From an uncultured Dehalococcoidia bacterium (GTDB lineage Bacteria > Chloroflexota > Dehalococcoidia > Lucifugimonadales > JADFKI01): a DNA stretch of 64,000 nt. The translations under genes were made by a program, and so were the position numbers. The stretch is from the NCBI GenBank assembly GCA_958295865.1, contig CATQHF010000002.1:309406-373405 (forward strand). Direction: 5' to 3'. Shown piece after piece: positions 35,371-43,602 of the stretch. Every line of letters starts with the position of its first letter. Position 1 is the stretch's first letter. The notes under the pieces are model-generated. The model was not told the DNA's origin and did no database searches. It worked only from the letters and a program-made list of their open reading frames with translations.

Positions 35371-36257
35371 ACCGGCAATGTTCGGCCGCTGTGCGCTCTG
35401 CCGATGCGCGCCGCCTCTTCGCCGCTCGGCCCACCCGACGCGCAGACCATGACGCCCTCATCCAGCATATCGGTCACATTGTCCGGGCTGACGCCGTTGA
35501 GAAAGTACAGTCCCGCGTCACTGCACGCCTGAAATACGCGCTCCCGCGCTGCCGCGATCTCCGGCGGCATCGGATTGGGCAAGCCCTTGTAGCCATGCGA
35601 CATGCTCATATCAGACGGCCCCCACTCCGCAAACGCAATGCCGCTAATCCTAGCGCTCAGTTCGCAGTTATGCAGCGCGCGCCTGTTCTCGATCTTCAGT
35701 CCCAGCAGCAGTTCGCCATCGGGATTGAGCGGCCAAGGGTCTGCCTTATCGAGGTATTCGTCCGGGGATATGCCCCAGATTTCCGATGCGGACGCTTGAC
35801 CGCCCGCGCCGCGCGTACCCCTGCCAATCAGGTCGCCCACGCCGATGTTCTGGAAGGTGTAGCGGCACGACTCCACGAATGCGCGCACCGCCCCCGGCGT
35901 CTCCGCATTGCACAACAGGATGCCATGCACCCCGCGCGCGAGTATCTGCCGAAACTGCCAGGCGTTGTACCTGATGATGTCCTCGCTGCCGCCGTCAACC
36001 GGCACTTCCACGATGACCGCCGGAGTGCGATGACCGCTTGCCGTCGGGCCTCCGTCCACCAGGCCGCGCATGAAGCGATCCAGCCCTGCCATATCAAACG
36101 CCCCATGCTCCATCCCGATATTGATATAGTCCGCCCATGTGGAAGCCATCGCCTTCCCCGCCTCGTATGACAGGTCAGCGCCCGTATGTCCGCCCGTGTA
36201 GTAGATCGGCTGCCCCTGCTCCAAAAGCTCGATTGCGCGGTTGATTCGCTTTGGCAT
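35367..36257 (-). CDS. HpcH/HpaI aldolase family protein, copy 1
   Basis: A 296-residue TIM barrel of the HpcH/HpaI class II aldolases. The catalytic His-type segment IGMEHGAFDM, metal ligand Glu in GLKIENRRAL and Asp in IAFAEWGPSDMS are visible. The family cleaves 4-hydroxy-2-keto acids to pyruvate plus an aldehyde. It is paralogous to the gene at 37157-38050, sharing RINR-IELLEQGQPIY and the DPWPLNPDGEL block. AT-rich repeats separate the two. Confidence 0.87.
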   Translation of the reverse strand: MPKRINRAIELLEQGQPIYYTGGHTGADLSYEAGKAMASTWADYINIGMEHGAFDMAGLDRFMRGLVDGGPTASGHRTPAVIVEVPVDGGSEDIIRYNAWQFRQILARGVHGILLCNAETPGAVRAFVESCRYTFQNIGVGDLIGRGTRGAGGQASASEIWGISPDEYLDKADPWPLNPDGELLLGLKIENRRALHNCELSARISGIAFAEWGPSDMSMSHGYKGLPNPMPPEIAAARERVFQACSDAGLYFLNGVSPDNVTDMLDEGVMVCASGGPSGEEAARIGRAHSGRTLPV

Positions 36258-36315
36258 TTTTTCTTCTTTTCCTTCCCTTTGATCTGCTTGTCAGTAGTGG
36301 TTGGTATGTAAATGT

Positions 36316-36752
36316 CCTATTCTTAATTGGAGAAAGTCCCTTCCCCCTTGACGAGGGAAGGTCGTCGGCGAGGCGAAGACGCCGCAGATGTGATTGTCCC
36401 TTCCCCCTCTGGGGGAAGGTTAGGATGGGGGCAAAAATGCCCGCCCATCGACGGCTAAACCGTGCCAATGCAATTTTCTCATCAGGACTTACGCACTCGA
36501 ATATGAACTCCTACCCGAGATTGACCCGTTTCAAGTACGGAATCGCGCTCAACTGCGTAAGTCCTATTCTTAATTGGAGAAAGTCCCTTCCCCCTCTGGG
36601 GGAAGGTTAGGATGGGGGCGAAAACGCTTGCCCATCGACGGCTAAACCGTACCAATGCAATTTTCTCATCAGGACTTACGCACTCGAATATGAACTCCTA
36701 CCCGAGATTGACCTGTTTCAAGTACGAAATCGCGCTCAACTGCGTAAGTCCT
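36316..36752. repeat. tandem composite of family A and family B repeats
   Basis: Two direct units occur (36316-36560 and 36561-36747). Each joins a family A copy (36332-36480; 36577-36667) to a family B element (36484-36565; 36671-36752). Family B is 82 bp with 12-bp perfect inverted ends AGGACTTACGCA and TGCGTAAGTCCT. The A copies here have lost 9 bp of the left inverted repeat (GAGAAAGTCCC), so they are probably immobile. No gene is present; frames crossing the unit are repeat artefacts. Confidence 0.85.
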
Positions 36753-36758
36753 ATTCAT

Positions 36759-36783
36759 CATTCCTGCGAAAGCAGGAATCCAG
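36759..36783. repeat. REP-like hairpin
   Basis: ATTCCTGC, GAAA loop and GCAGGAAT: a simple 8-bp stem. It is the short form of the intergenic palindrome that recurs in this window (also 38757-38779, 51081-51106, 51361-51388). Confidence 0.8.
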
Positions 36784-36850
36784 CGCCTCCAATACCGCCA
36801 TCCCAAACACGACGCAACAATTCCCCCCGTCACTCCGAACGTCCACCCCC

Positions 36851-36978
36851 GTCATTTCAAGCGCTCATCCCTGTCAATTTCGAGCCTTCTATCCCTGTCA
36901 TTCCAAGCCTTCTATCCCTACCATTCCAAGCCTTCTATTCCTGCCATTCCAAGCATCTTTCTCTGTCATTCCGAACGG
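36851..36978. repeat. about 23-bp imperfect tandem array
   Basis: About six units of the type GTCATTCCAAGCCTTCTATCCCT start near 36851, 36873, 36897, 36920, 36943 and 36965. The last joins a CATTCCGAACGGAGTGAGGAAT element. The units are contiguous without spacers, so it is not CRISPR. The rest of the 36258-37156 gap is non-coding. Confidence 0.75.
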
Positions 36979-37156
36979 AGTGAGGAATCTAAAATCGCCC
37001 TCCACAAGCCATCCTCGCCATCCCACAGCGATTCACCCCTCCACTCCGTTCACGGCGACAAGGGAAAAAGCCCTCGCGGGAACAAGCGCAATAGCCCATA
37101 CCGCACAAATACCTACCCCTATCAGTCCCCTCTGATGAAGGGACAAATAGCCCACG

Positions 37157-38050
37157 CTACACCGCCATCTCTCTATTCGTCATCCTCCGCCCAATCGCCG
37201 CGCCGTCCTCGCCCACGCCGGAGAGCACCTTCACGCCATCCGACATCAGCTTATTCACGCGCTCCTCGACGCTGATTGTATAGTCGTTCCAGCCGCACAG
37301 GAACGCCAGACCCGCAGCGTCGCAGGCCGCCTTGACGCGCAGGCGGGCGGCGTCCATATCATCGGGATACGGCGGGTCATGCGCGTCCGCATAGCCGAAG
37401 GACAAGCCCATATCGCCGGGTCCCCATTCGGCGAACGCGATGCCGTCGACCGCCGCGCTCGCCTCGCAGTTGGCAAGCGCGCGCTTATTCTCCAGCTTCA
37501 GCCCCAAGAACAGCTCACCGTCGGGGTTGAGCGGCCAGGGATCGGCGATCTTCATGTACTCTTCCGGCTCCACGCCCCAAATATGCGCCGCGCCGCGCTG
37601 ACCGCCCCCGCCTCTGCGCCCAACGCCAAGCCCGTCGCCCACGCCAAGCATCTGGAACGGATAGCGGCACGACTCCACGAACGCCCGCACCGCGCCCTCC
37701 GTCTCCGCGTGGCACAGCAGAATGCCGTGAATGCCCCGCGCCAGCGCCTGCTTCATCATCCAAGCGTTGGCGCGAACGACCTCTTCGCTCGTGCCGTCCG
37801 TGGGAATCGTCATGATGACGGGCGGCGTGCGATGTCCGCTGGGCGTAGGCCCCCCGTCCACCAAGCCGCGCATGAACTCGTCGAGCGCGCTCATATCAAA
37901 CGAGCCATGCTCCATCTCCACGCCGATATAGTCGCCCCAAGTGGAAGCCATCGCCTTGCCATTCTCATAAGAAAGGTCGTGCGTACCCGTGTTGTATATC
38001 GGCTGACCCTGCTCCAAAAGCTCTATCACTCGGTTGATTCGCTCAGGCAT
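37157..38050 (-). CDS. HpcH/HpaI aldolase family protein, copy 2
   Basis: A 297-residue paralog of the gene at 35367. VEMEHGSFDM, GLKLENKRAL and IAFAEWGPGDMG mark the active site. A Gly/Arg-rich loop (GVGRRGGGGQRG) differs from copy 1. ATG 38050 is preferred, with GGAAGG upstream; GTG 38065 is five codons earlier. It probably performs retro-aldol cleavage of a hydroxy keto acid. Substrate unknown. Confidence 0.87.
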   Translation of the reverse strand: MPERINRVIELLEQGQPIYNTGTHDLSYENGKAMASTWGDYIGVEMEHGSFDMSALDEFMRGLVDGGPTPSGHRTPPVIMTIPTDGTSEEVVRANAWMMKQALARGIHGILLCHAETEGAVRAFVESCRYPFQMLGVGDGLGVGRRGGGGQRGAAHIWGVEPEEYMKIADPWPLNPDGELFLGLKLENKRALANCEASAAVDGIAFAEWGPGDMGLSFGYADAHDPPYPDDMDAARLRVKAACDAAGLAFLCGWNDYTISVEERVNKLMSDGVKVLSGVGEDGAAIGRRMTNREMAV

Positions 38051-38205
38051 GTTTCGTCCTTCCACTGATTAGAGGGTATCCGGTGCGGATTTTCGCCCTT
38101 CGACCGACGGGCTTTCAAGTCAGAGGGAGTTTATCGCAAAAAGCGCAAGGCTGCCAGTGCCGCAACGCCATCAAGCATCAATAGACGCCGGACACCTCTC
38201 GAACA

Positions 38206-38709
38206 TCATCGCGCCGGAACCACCGTCCTGATTTCAGCCTCAAGCCTGCCGTTGTCGATGGTAAGCACGGCAATAGTGGCGGCAACCATAAACGAGGGAT
38301 AGCCCTGACCCGGATTGAGATACAGAACGCCGTCGCGCACTTCATTGAGCGGTTCATGCGTATGCCCAAACAGAATAGCGTCGACCTGCTCGCTGAAATC
38401 GCCAAGCAAGTCTTCCGGCGGGAACTCCGGCCCGCCCCAAGCGGGATGGATAACCCCGATGCGCGCGCCCTCGACCTCCAGCGTCCGCACATACGGGATT
38501 GCGCGGCGCACATCCGGCGGATCCGAGTTCCCATGCACCACGACCGCCTGCTTCGCCGCGCCGCGCAGCCCATCGACCACATCCATACGCACAAGGTCGC
38601 CGCAGTGAACGGCTATATCCGCTTCCGCGACCGCAGCGCGAATGTCGGGATGCACCTCATCCCAGCGGTGGCAATGTGTATCTGAAAAGACAACGATGCG
38701 TGTACTCAT
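38206..38709 (-). CDS. YfcE-type metallophosphoesterase
   Basis: A 167-residue calcineurin-like phosphodiesterase. Metal ligands are seen in VVFSDTHCH, CGDLVR, VVHGNSDPPD and LFGHTHEPL. The family hydrolyses small phosphodiesters; MJ0936/YfcE are examples. It is upstream of the copy 2 aldolase on the same strand but 155 bp away, so linkage is weak. Confidence 0.88.
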   Translation of the reverse strand: MSTRIVVFSDTHCHRWDEVHPDIRAAVAEADIAVHCGDLVRMDVVDGLRGAAKQAVVVHGNSDPPDVRRAIPYVRTLEVEGARIGVIHPAWGGPEFPPEDLLGDFSEQVDAILFGHTHEPLNEVRDGVLYLNPGQGYPSFMVAATIAVLTIDNGRLEAEIRTVVPAR

Positions 38710-38756
38710 AGCGAAACAATTCTAACATGAACCGACAAGTGGTGATTTCTATTCGT

Positions 38757-38850
38757 CATTCCTGCGAAAGCAGGACTCCGGTGTGACATAGCGGCAAAAC
38801 CGCCTAAAAGAAAACGCCACGGAGAAGACCGAAGGGATGACCGAAGGGAT
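38757..38850. repeat. REP-like hairpin and 12-bp tandem repeat
   Basis: A REP-like palindrome (ATTCCTGCGAAAGCAGGACT) occupies 38757-38779. GACCGAAGGGAT is repeated exactly at 38827-38838 and 38839-38850. Both lie in the divergent gap before the CoA-transferase. A weak -10 (TACAAT, 38895-38900) follows. Confidence 0.6.
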
Positions 38851-38983
38851 GAAGGAATAGAAATCAAGGGATATTGTGAAATTAGCAAGTGTGTTACAAT
38901 CCCTGCGTCTTGAATCGACCGGCAGCAACGGCTCGGCGTAGCGGCAAAACGCGCGAGAGCAATGGAAACTGGAGGCTCAGGCT

Positions 38984-40234
38984 ATGATTTCTAATGGGCA
39001 CAACTCCGGTAACGGCCCCTTGAAGGGCATACGGGTGCTGGACATGACGGTATGGCAGTTCGGCCCCATGAGCGCCGCGATGATGGGCGACATGGGTGCT
39101 GATGTCATCAAGATAGAGGCGCTTGACGGCGACGCGGGGCGCGGGCTATGGCGAGCGTCAACCCTGAACATGGACTTGGGCGAGGGGCGCAACGCCTACT
39201 TCGAGGCTTGCAACCGTAACAAGCGCGGCATCGCCGTCAACCTCAAGACGGCGGAGGGACAGCGCATTATCCACAAGCTCGTCGAGGACGCCGATGTATT
39301 CGTGCAGAACTATCGCCAGGGCGTCGCCGAGCGGCTGGGCGTTGGATATGAGACGCTGAGCAAAATCAACCCCATGCTGGTGTACGGCTCCGGCAACGGC
39401 TATGGGCCAAACGGACCCGACTCGCATCTGCCCTCATTCGACGGATGCGGTCAGGCGCGCGCCGGCCTCATGATGTCCGCCACCACGCCCGGCGCGGAGT
39501 ATCCCACCCGCATATCGCAGGGCGTATCCGACCAGATGGGCGCGATTATGCTCTGCCTCGGAGTCCTCTCCGCGCTCGTCTGCCGCAGCCAGCAGGGCAT
39601 CGGTCAGAAAGTCGAAGCATCCCACCTGAGCGCCAACATGTGGCTGCAAGGGCTTGGCATCAGCATGAGCCTGCTGAACGAAGGGCGCAGCTTCAGCTCT
39701 TACGACCGCGAAGCGCCCACAAACCCGCTCTCCAACCTGTACAAGTGCAAGGACGGGCGCTGCATCCAGCTCATGCACTTGCAGCCCGATCCCTACTGGC
39801 GACCGCTCGCCCGCGTGATGGGCATGGATGACATCGTGGACGACCCGCGCTTCACCGACATGCGCGCGCGCGCCGAGCATGCCGTCGATCTCGTGCGTAT
39901 CATGGACGACAAGTTCGCCACGAAGACCGCCGACGAGTGGGACGCCATCTTCCGCGAGTTCGAGGTCGATTTCATATACGCGAAGGTGCAGGCCATCGAA
40001 GAGCTTGAACACGACGTCCAAGTCGTTGCCAACGACTACATATCCGAGTTCGACCATCCCGTTCTGGGCGATGTAAAGATGTGCAATCACCCCAACAAGT
40101 ACAGCGAGACGCCTGCGGGCATCTGGCGGGAAGCCCCCGAACTCGGACAGCACACCGAACAGATACTCATCGACGAACTCGGCTACGACTGGGACGGCAT
40201 CAAGGACTTACAAGACGCGGGCGCGATCTTGTAG
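38984..40234 (+). CDS. CaiB/BaiF (family III) CoA-transferase, intact active site
   Basis: A 416-residue family III CoA-transferase. GIRVLDMTVWQFGPM and ADVIKIEALDGDAGR open it. The catalytic Asp is D153 in SFDGCGQARAG, and SDQMGAIMLCLGVLSAL follows. These enzymes move CoA between acids through acyl-anhydride intermediates. Its relative at 45368 has Ala at this Asp position. With the TPP enzyme at 43603 it suggests an oxalate- or hydroxyacyl-CoA-type route. Confidence 0.92.
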   Translation: MISNGHNSGNGPLKGIRVLDMTVWQFGPMSAAMMGDMGADVIKIEALDGDAGRGLWRASTLNMDLGEGRNAYFEACNRNKRGIAVNLKTAEGQRIIHKLVEDADVFVQNYRQGVAERLGVGYETLSKINPMLVYGSGNGYGPNGPDSHLPSFDGCGQARAGLMMSATTPGAEYPTRISQGVSDQMGAIMLCLGVLSALVCRSQQGIGQKVEASHLSANMWLQGLGISMSLLNEGRSFSSYDREAPTNPLSNLYKCKDGRCIQLMHLQPDPYWRPLARVMGMDDIVDDPRFTDMRARAEHAVDLVRIMDDKFATKTADEWDAIFREFEVDFIYAKVQAIEELEHDVQVVANDYISEFDHPVLGDVKMCNHPNKYSETPAGIWREAPELGQHTEQILIDELGYDWDGIKDLQDAGAIL

Positions 40235-40286
40235 GCGGACACGCACAAGTTTCGGTTGACAAACCGCACCGCGCAAAAGGCATGCA

Positions 40287-43200
40287 TTGATGAGCAAACA
40301 CAACAACAATCTAATAATAGGTTCCCTAGTACGGTGGTCAAATTCGACAAGCGATGATAAGTACGCTGTCATCACCGATATAGACCGCAGGCAGATCAGT
40401 GTGCGGTGGGATGCGGTGGGCAATCCCACGCAATTTAGTTCTGCTAAGCCGCCTCTCGAAAGGATTGATCTTACAAGAAAACAGTGCAGAAGATACTCCA
40501 ACGGCAACATCGTTATGGCGATGTCGCCTATACCCACCGACGGCGAACCAATGTGGGAATGTATCTCGATAGGTGATTTTTCACCAGTCAACATACCGGA
40601 ATCGGACCTGCGCCCCATACCCATAACTGAACCCGTTGAGCGAGTTCAAAACAAAATGATTGGTTCACTGAAAAAGTACAGGCTGCGGGAAGTAACGCAG
40701 TGGTACTTGTGGCAGCATCGCAACAACGACCTTGTTTCACTTGGGAATGTTCGCGTTGATATCAAGCCGCATCAAGTCGGAGTGGTTCACAAGGTTGTCA
40801 GCAACTATCCCCACCGATTCTTGTTGTGCGACGAAGTGGGGCTTGGCAAGACCATTGAGGCGGGCATGGCACTAAAGGAGCTTCGAATAAGGGGCGGTGC
40901 GCAGCGTGCGCTGATTATAGTTCCCCCTAACCTTGCTCGCCAGTGGCAGTTTGAGATGAAAACGAAGTTCAATGAAACTTTCGCCATCCTCAATACGCAG
41001 ACCGTTAAGTATGAGGCAAACCGCGGAGAACGCGGCAACCCTTTTGCTCGCCACAACAGCGTAATCTGCCCATCATCTTGGGTAGCTCGCCAAGAATGGG
41101 CGAAACTCTGCACAGAAGCAGACTGGGATCTCATCATAGTTGACGAGGCTCATCATGTTCGGATGCATGAAGACGGACGCACCACGCGCTTGTACGACGT
41201 TGTCAAAAAACTCGCAATCTCCAACAACGCTGCCAGAAGGAGCTTGCTGCTGCTCACTGCAACTCCCATGCAACTTGGAACGCACGAAATCTACGCTTTG
41301 GTGGAGCTACTCGACCCCGTCCTATTCCCATCGTCAGGAGAATTTGAAAAACATCGTAACTCTGTTCCAGGTCTTAACAGGCTTGTGGAAAGACTCAGAA
41401 GTCCTGATTTCTCTGATTCCAGCGACGACTTTGAGGATGCCGTTGAGCAAGTTTCTCAGTGGTTGGAAATTGATCGAGAACACGCCCGCTGTCGCCTAGT
41501 TGCCGGCCGTGATAAACTAGACGCGCTCGCAAGCGAGTTGTCTGATCGGCACCTGCTCAGCGAAGTCATGATTCGCAACCGCAAATCCGTAATTGGCGGC
41601 TTTATGCCGCGCGTAGCAGCTAGATGGGAAGTAGAACTTTCAGAAGATGAACGCCAGGCACTCAAAGTGTTGGAAGGATACATCCAGTACGGCTTCAATC
41701 TAGCGTCAGGTAAAGGCGGCAACACTTTCGGGTTTGTAATGGTTACATTCCAGAAACTCATGGCGTCCAGCATCGCCGCAATCAAGAGTTCGCTGTACAA
41801 AAGACGCGCGAACATTCAGAAGCGCTACACTGCCAGCGATCAGTCCGAAAGTGAGCTTGATGAGAGATTGGACAACGATGACAATGCGGGCGATGTGATT
41901 GGAAGTGTCGGAACTTCTGAGGCAGATGTAGAAATTGCGTTCATTGAAAAGACAATTGACGCGCTTGACCGCGTGAAAACAGACTCCAAATCTGCCGAAC
42001 TCCTGAGGCAGATGGGTGAACTGCTTGACGAAGATCCCAACCAAAAGGTTCTAATTTTCACCCAGTTCCGTGAAACACAAAACCACCTTGCTGAACTGCT
42101 CCACTCCAACGACTGGAAAGTCAATCTGTTCCATGGACAAATGAATGCGGCAGCGAAAGATCGCGCAGTGGATAGATTCCGGGTTGGCAAAGGCCCGCAA
42201 GTTCTGCTCAGCACCGAAGCCGGCGGCGAAGGGCGCAACTTGCAGTTCTGCCATACGCTAATTAACTACGACCTGCCGTGGAACCCTATGAAGGTGGAGC
42301 AGCGCATCGGACGCGTCGACCGCATCGGGCAGGAGCACGAGGTCAGAATCTTCAATCTGTTCACCAAAGGCACTATCGAAGAGCGCGTGTTGGATGTGCT
42401 GGAACATCGAATCAATGTGTTTGAAGAGACCGTGGGCGGGCTTGACCCGATACTTGGCAACACGGAGAACGATATAAAAAAAATTATGCGCTTGGCTGAA
42501 GATGTAAGAGAGGCGGCGCTCGAAAACCTTGGGACGCAACTTCAATTTCAAGTTCGGCAAGCGCGCCAAGCCTCTGAATTGTTCGGCGACTTCATAATGG
42601 ACACCAAGTCATTCGGCAGAGAAATCGCAGAGCGTATTGCCGGGCAACCGTCGCCCATAGATAATGATGATATTGACCGCTTCATGGGACAGCTCCTATC
42701 CGATGTGCGAACACACATTAAGCCAAACGACGACGAGTATCAACTGACATTCAGAGACCATTTTGTTGATGAGCACAGAGTCCTTTTCGCTGGCGGTGGC
42801 AAGATAACCGCCGTGTTTCGGCCCGACAGGCGCACTGACTCCGAGCACATTGAACTTATGGCATTTGGTAACCCGATTGTTGATGCAATCGTTAAACAGG
42901 TAATTGGAGAACACTATGAAGGCGTAACCGGCACTCGCCGTATCTCAGCAGGCGACGACATATGCCCAACTTCTGGTTGGCTGTTCACATATCTATTCAC
43001 TGTGCCGGGTGTGCGCTCAACCGAACATCTAGTGCCGATATTCGTAAGTGATGCCTGCGAACTAGATACGCAAGCAGGACAACGTATCATAGAACGTGCC
43101 TGCTTGTTCGATGACACAGAGCAGGAAATCCCACCTATCGATATTCCAAACAACCTTGGCGCGGTCAAAGCCTTAGTCGACGAATTCGTGGGCAGTAAGC

Positions 43201-43547
43201 GCCAAACCTTGCAAGCTGATGCCACCGAACAGGCTGACACACAAGTAGCGCATGAAGTCACTAGGCTGATAAAGTATTTTGACTACCGCGAGCGAGTTGC
43301 CGCAGACAAACTGCAGAGTGAACAAAATACTCTGAGCCGCCTCAGCGAAACACTTGTGACTGCACAACAACGTCAAGTTATCCCCATCTGGGAAGCACGG
43401 GTACGTGACGCAGAAGCAGCGCTCACCGCCCTCCCCGAAGAGCGCGAGTGGCGTATGGTTGAAGCAGAGAAGTACCGTCATCCTGCTGTCTCATATTCTC
43501 TAAAGTCGCTCGGGCGCATCGAAGTGGTTGCAGATATGAGCACATAG
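40287..43547 (+). CDS. large SNF2/HepA-type helicase
   Basis: A 1086-residue SF2 ATPase. Motif I is DEVGLGKTIEAG (about residues 183-194), motif II is VDEAHH (about 285), and LLLTATPM is motif III. The C-terminal RecA lobe has LIFTQFRETQNHLAELL, LLSTEAGGEGRNLQFC and QRIGRVDRIGQ. A 150-residue N-terminal domain and a 350-residue C-terminal extension are unassigned. RapA/HepA and the SNF2 subunits of defence systems share this layout. Codon usage and composition look more AT-rich than the flanking metabolic genes, suggesting transfer. No methylase, nuclease or DISARM-type partner is adjacent. Confidence 0.88.
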   Translation: MMSKHNNNLIIGSLVRWSNSTSDDKYAVITDIDRRQISVRWDAVGNPTQFSSAKPPLERIDLTRKQCRRYSNGNIVMAMSPIPTDGEPMWECISIGDFSPVNIPESDLRPIPITEPVERVQNKMIGSLKKYRLREVTQWYLWQHRNNDLVSLGNVRVDIKPHQVGVVHKVVSNYPHRFLLCDEVGLGKTIEAGMALKELRIRGGAQRALIIVPPNLARQWQFEMKTKFNETFAILNTQTVKYEANRGERGNPFARHNSVICPSSWVARQEWAKLCTEADWDLIIVDEAHHVRMHEDGRTTRLYDVVKKLAISNNAARRSLLLLTATPMQLGTHEIYALVELLDPVLFPSSGEFEKHRNSVPGLNRLVERLRSPDFSDSSDDFEDAVEQVSQWLEIDREHARCRLVAGRDKLDALASELSDRHLLSEVMIRNRKSVIGGFMPRVAARWEVELSEDERQALKVLEGYIQYGFNLASGKGGNTFGFVMVTFQKLMASSIAAIKSSLYKRRANIQKRYTASDQSESELDERLDNDDNAGDVIGSVGTSEADVEIAFIEKTIDALDRVKTDSKSAELLRQMGELLDEDPNQKVLIFTQFRETQNHLAELLHSNDWKVNLFHGQMNAAAKDRAVDRFRVGKGPQVLLSTEAGGEGRNLQFCHTLINYDLPWNPMKVEQRIGRVDRIGQEHEVRIFNLFTKGTIEERVLDVLEHRINVFEETVGGLDPILGNTENDIKKIMRLAEDVREAALENLGTQLQFQVRQARQASELFGDFIMDTKSFGREIAERIAGQPSPIDNDDIDRFMGQLLSDVRTHIKPNDDEYQLTFRDHFVDEHRVLFAGGGKITAVFRPDRRTDSEHIELMAFGNPIVDAIVKQVIGEHYEGVTGTRRISAGDDICPTSGWLFTYLFTVPGVRSTEHLVPIFVSDACELDTQAGQRIIERACLFDDTEQEIPPIDIPNNLGAVKALVDEFVGSKRQTLQADATEQADTQVAHEVTRLIKYFDYRERVAADKLQSEQNTLSRLSETLVTAQQRQVIPIWEARVRDAEAALTALPEEREWRMVEAEKYRHPAVSYSLKSLGRIEVVADMST

Positions 43548-43602
43548 GATATTTAATCGGAAAGTGAGACCAAGTACGAAACACCACAGATAAGGAGAAG
43601 AA

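Noticed and set aside
36316..36978. Possible CRISPR array
   Set aside because: The repeats are contiguous or of 82-245 bp units without uniform spacers, and no cas gene is near.
40287..43547. A complete DISARM or restriction system
   Set aside because: Only the helicase is present; both neighbours are metabolic genes.
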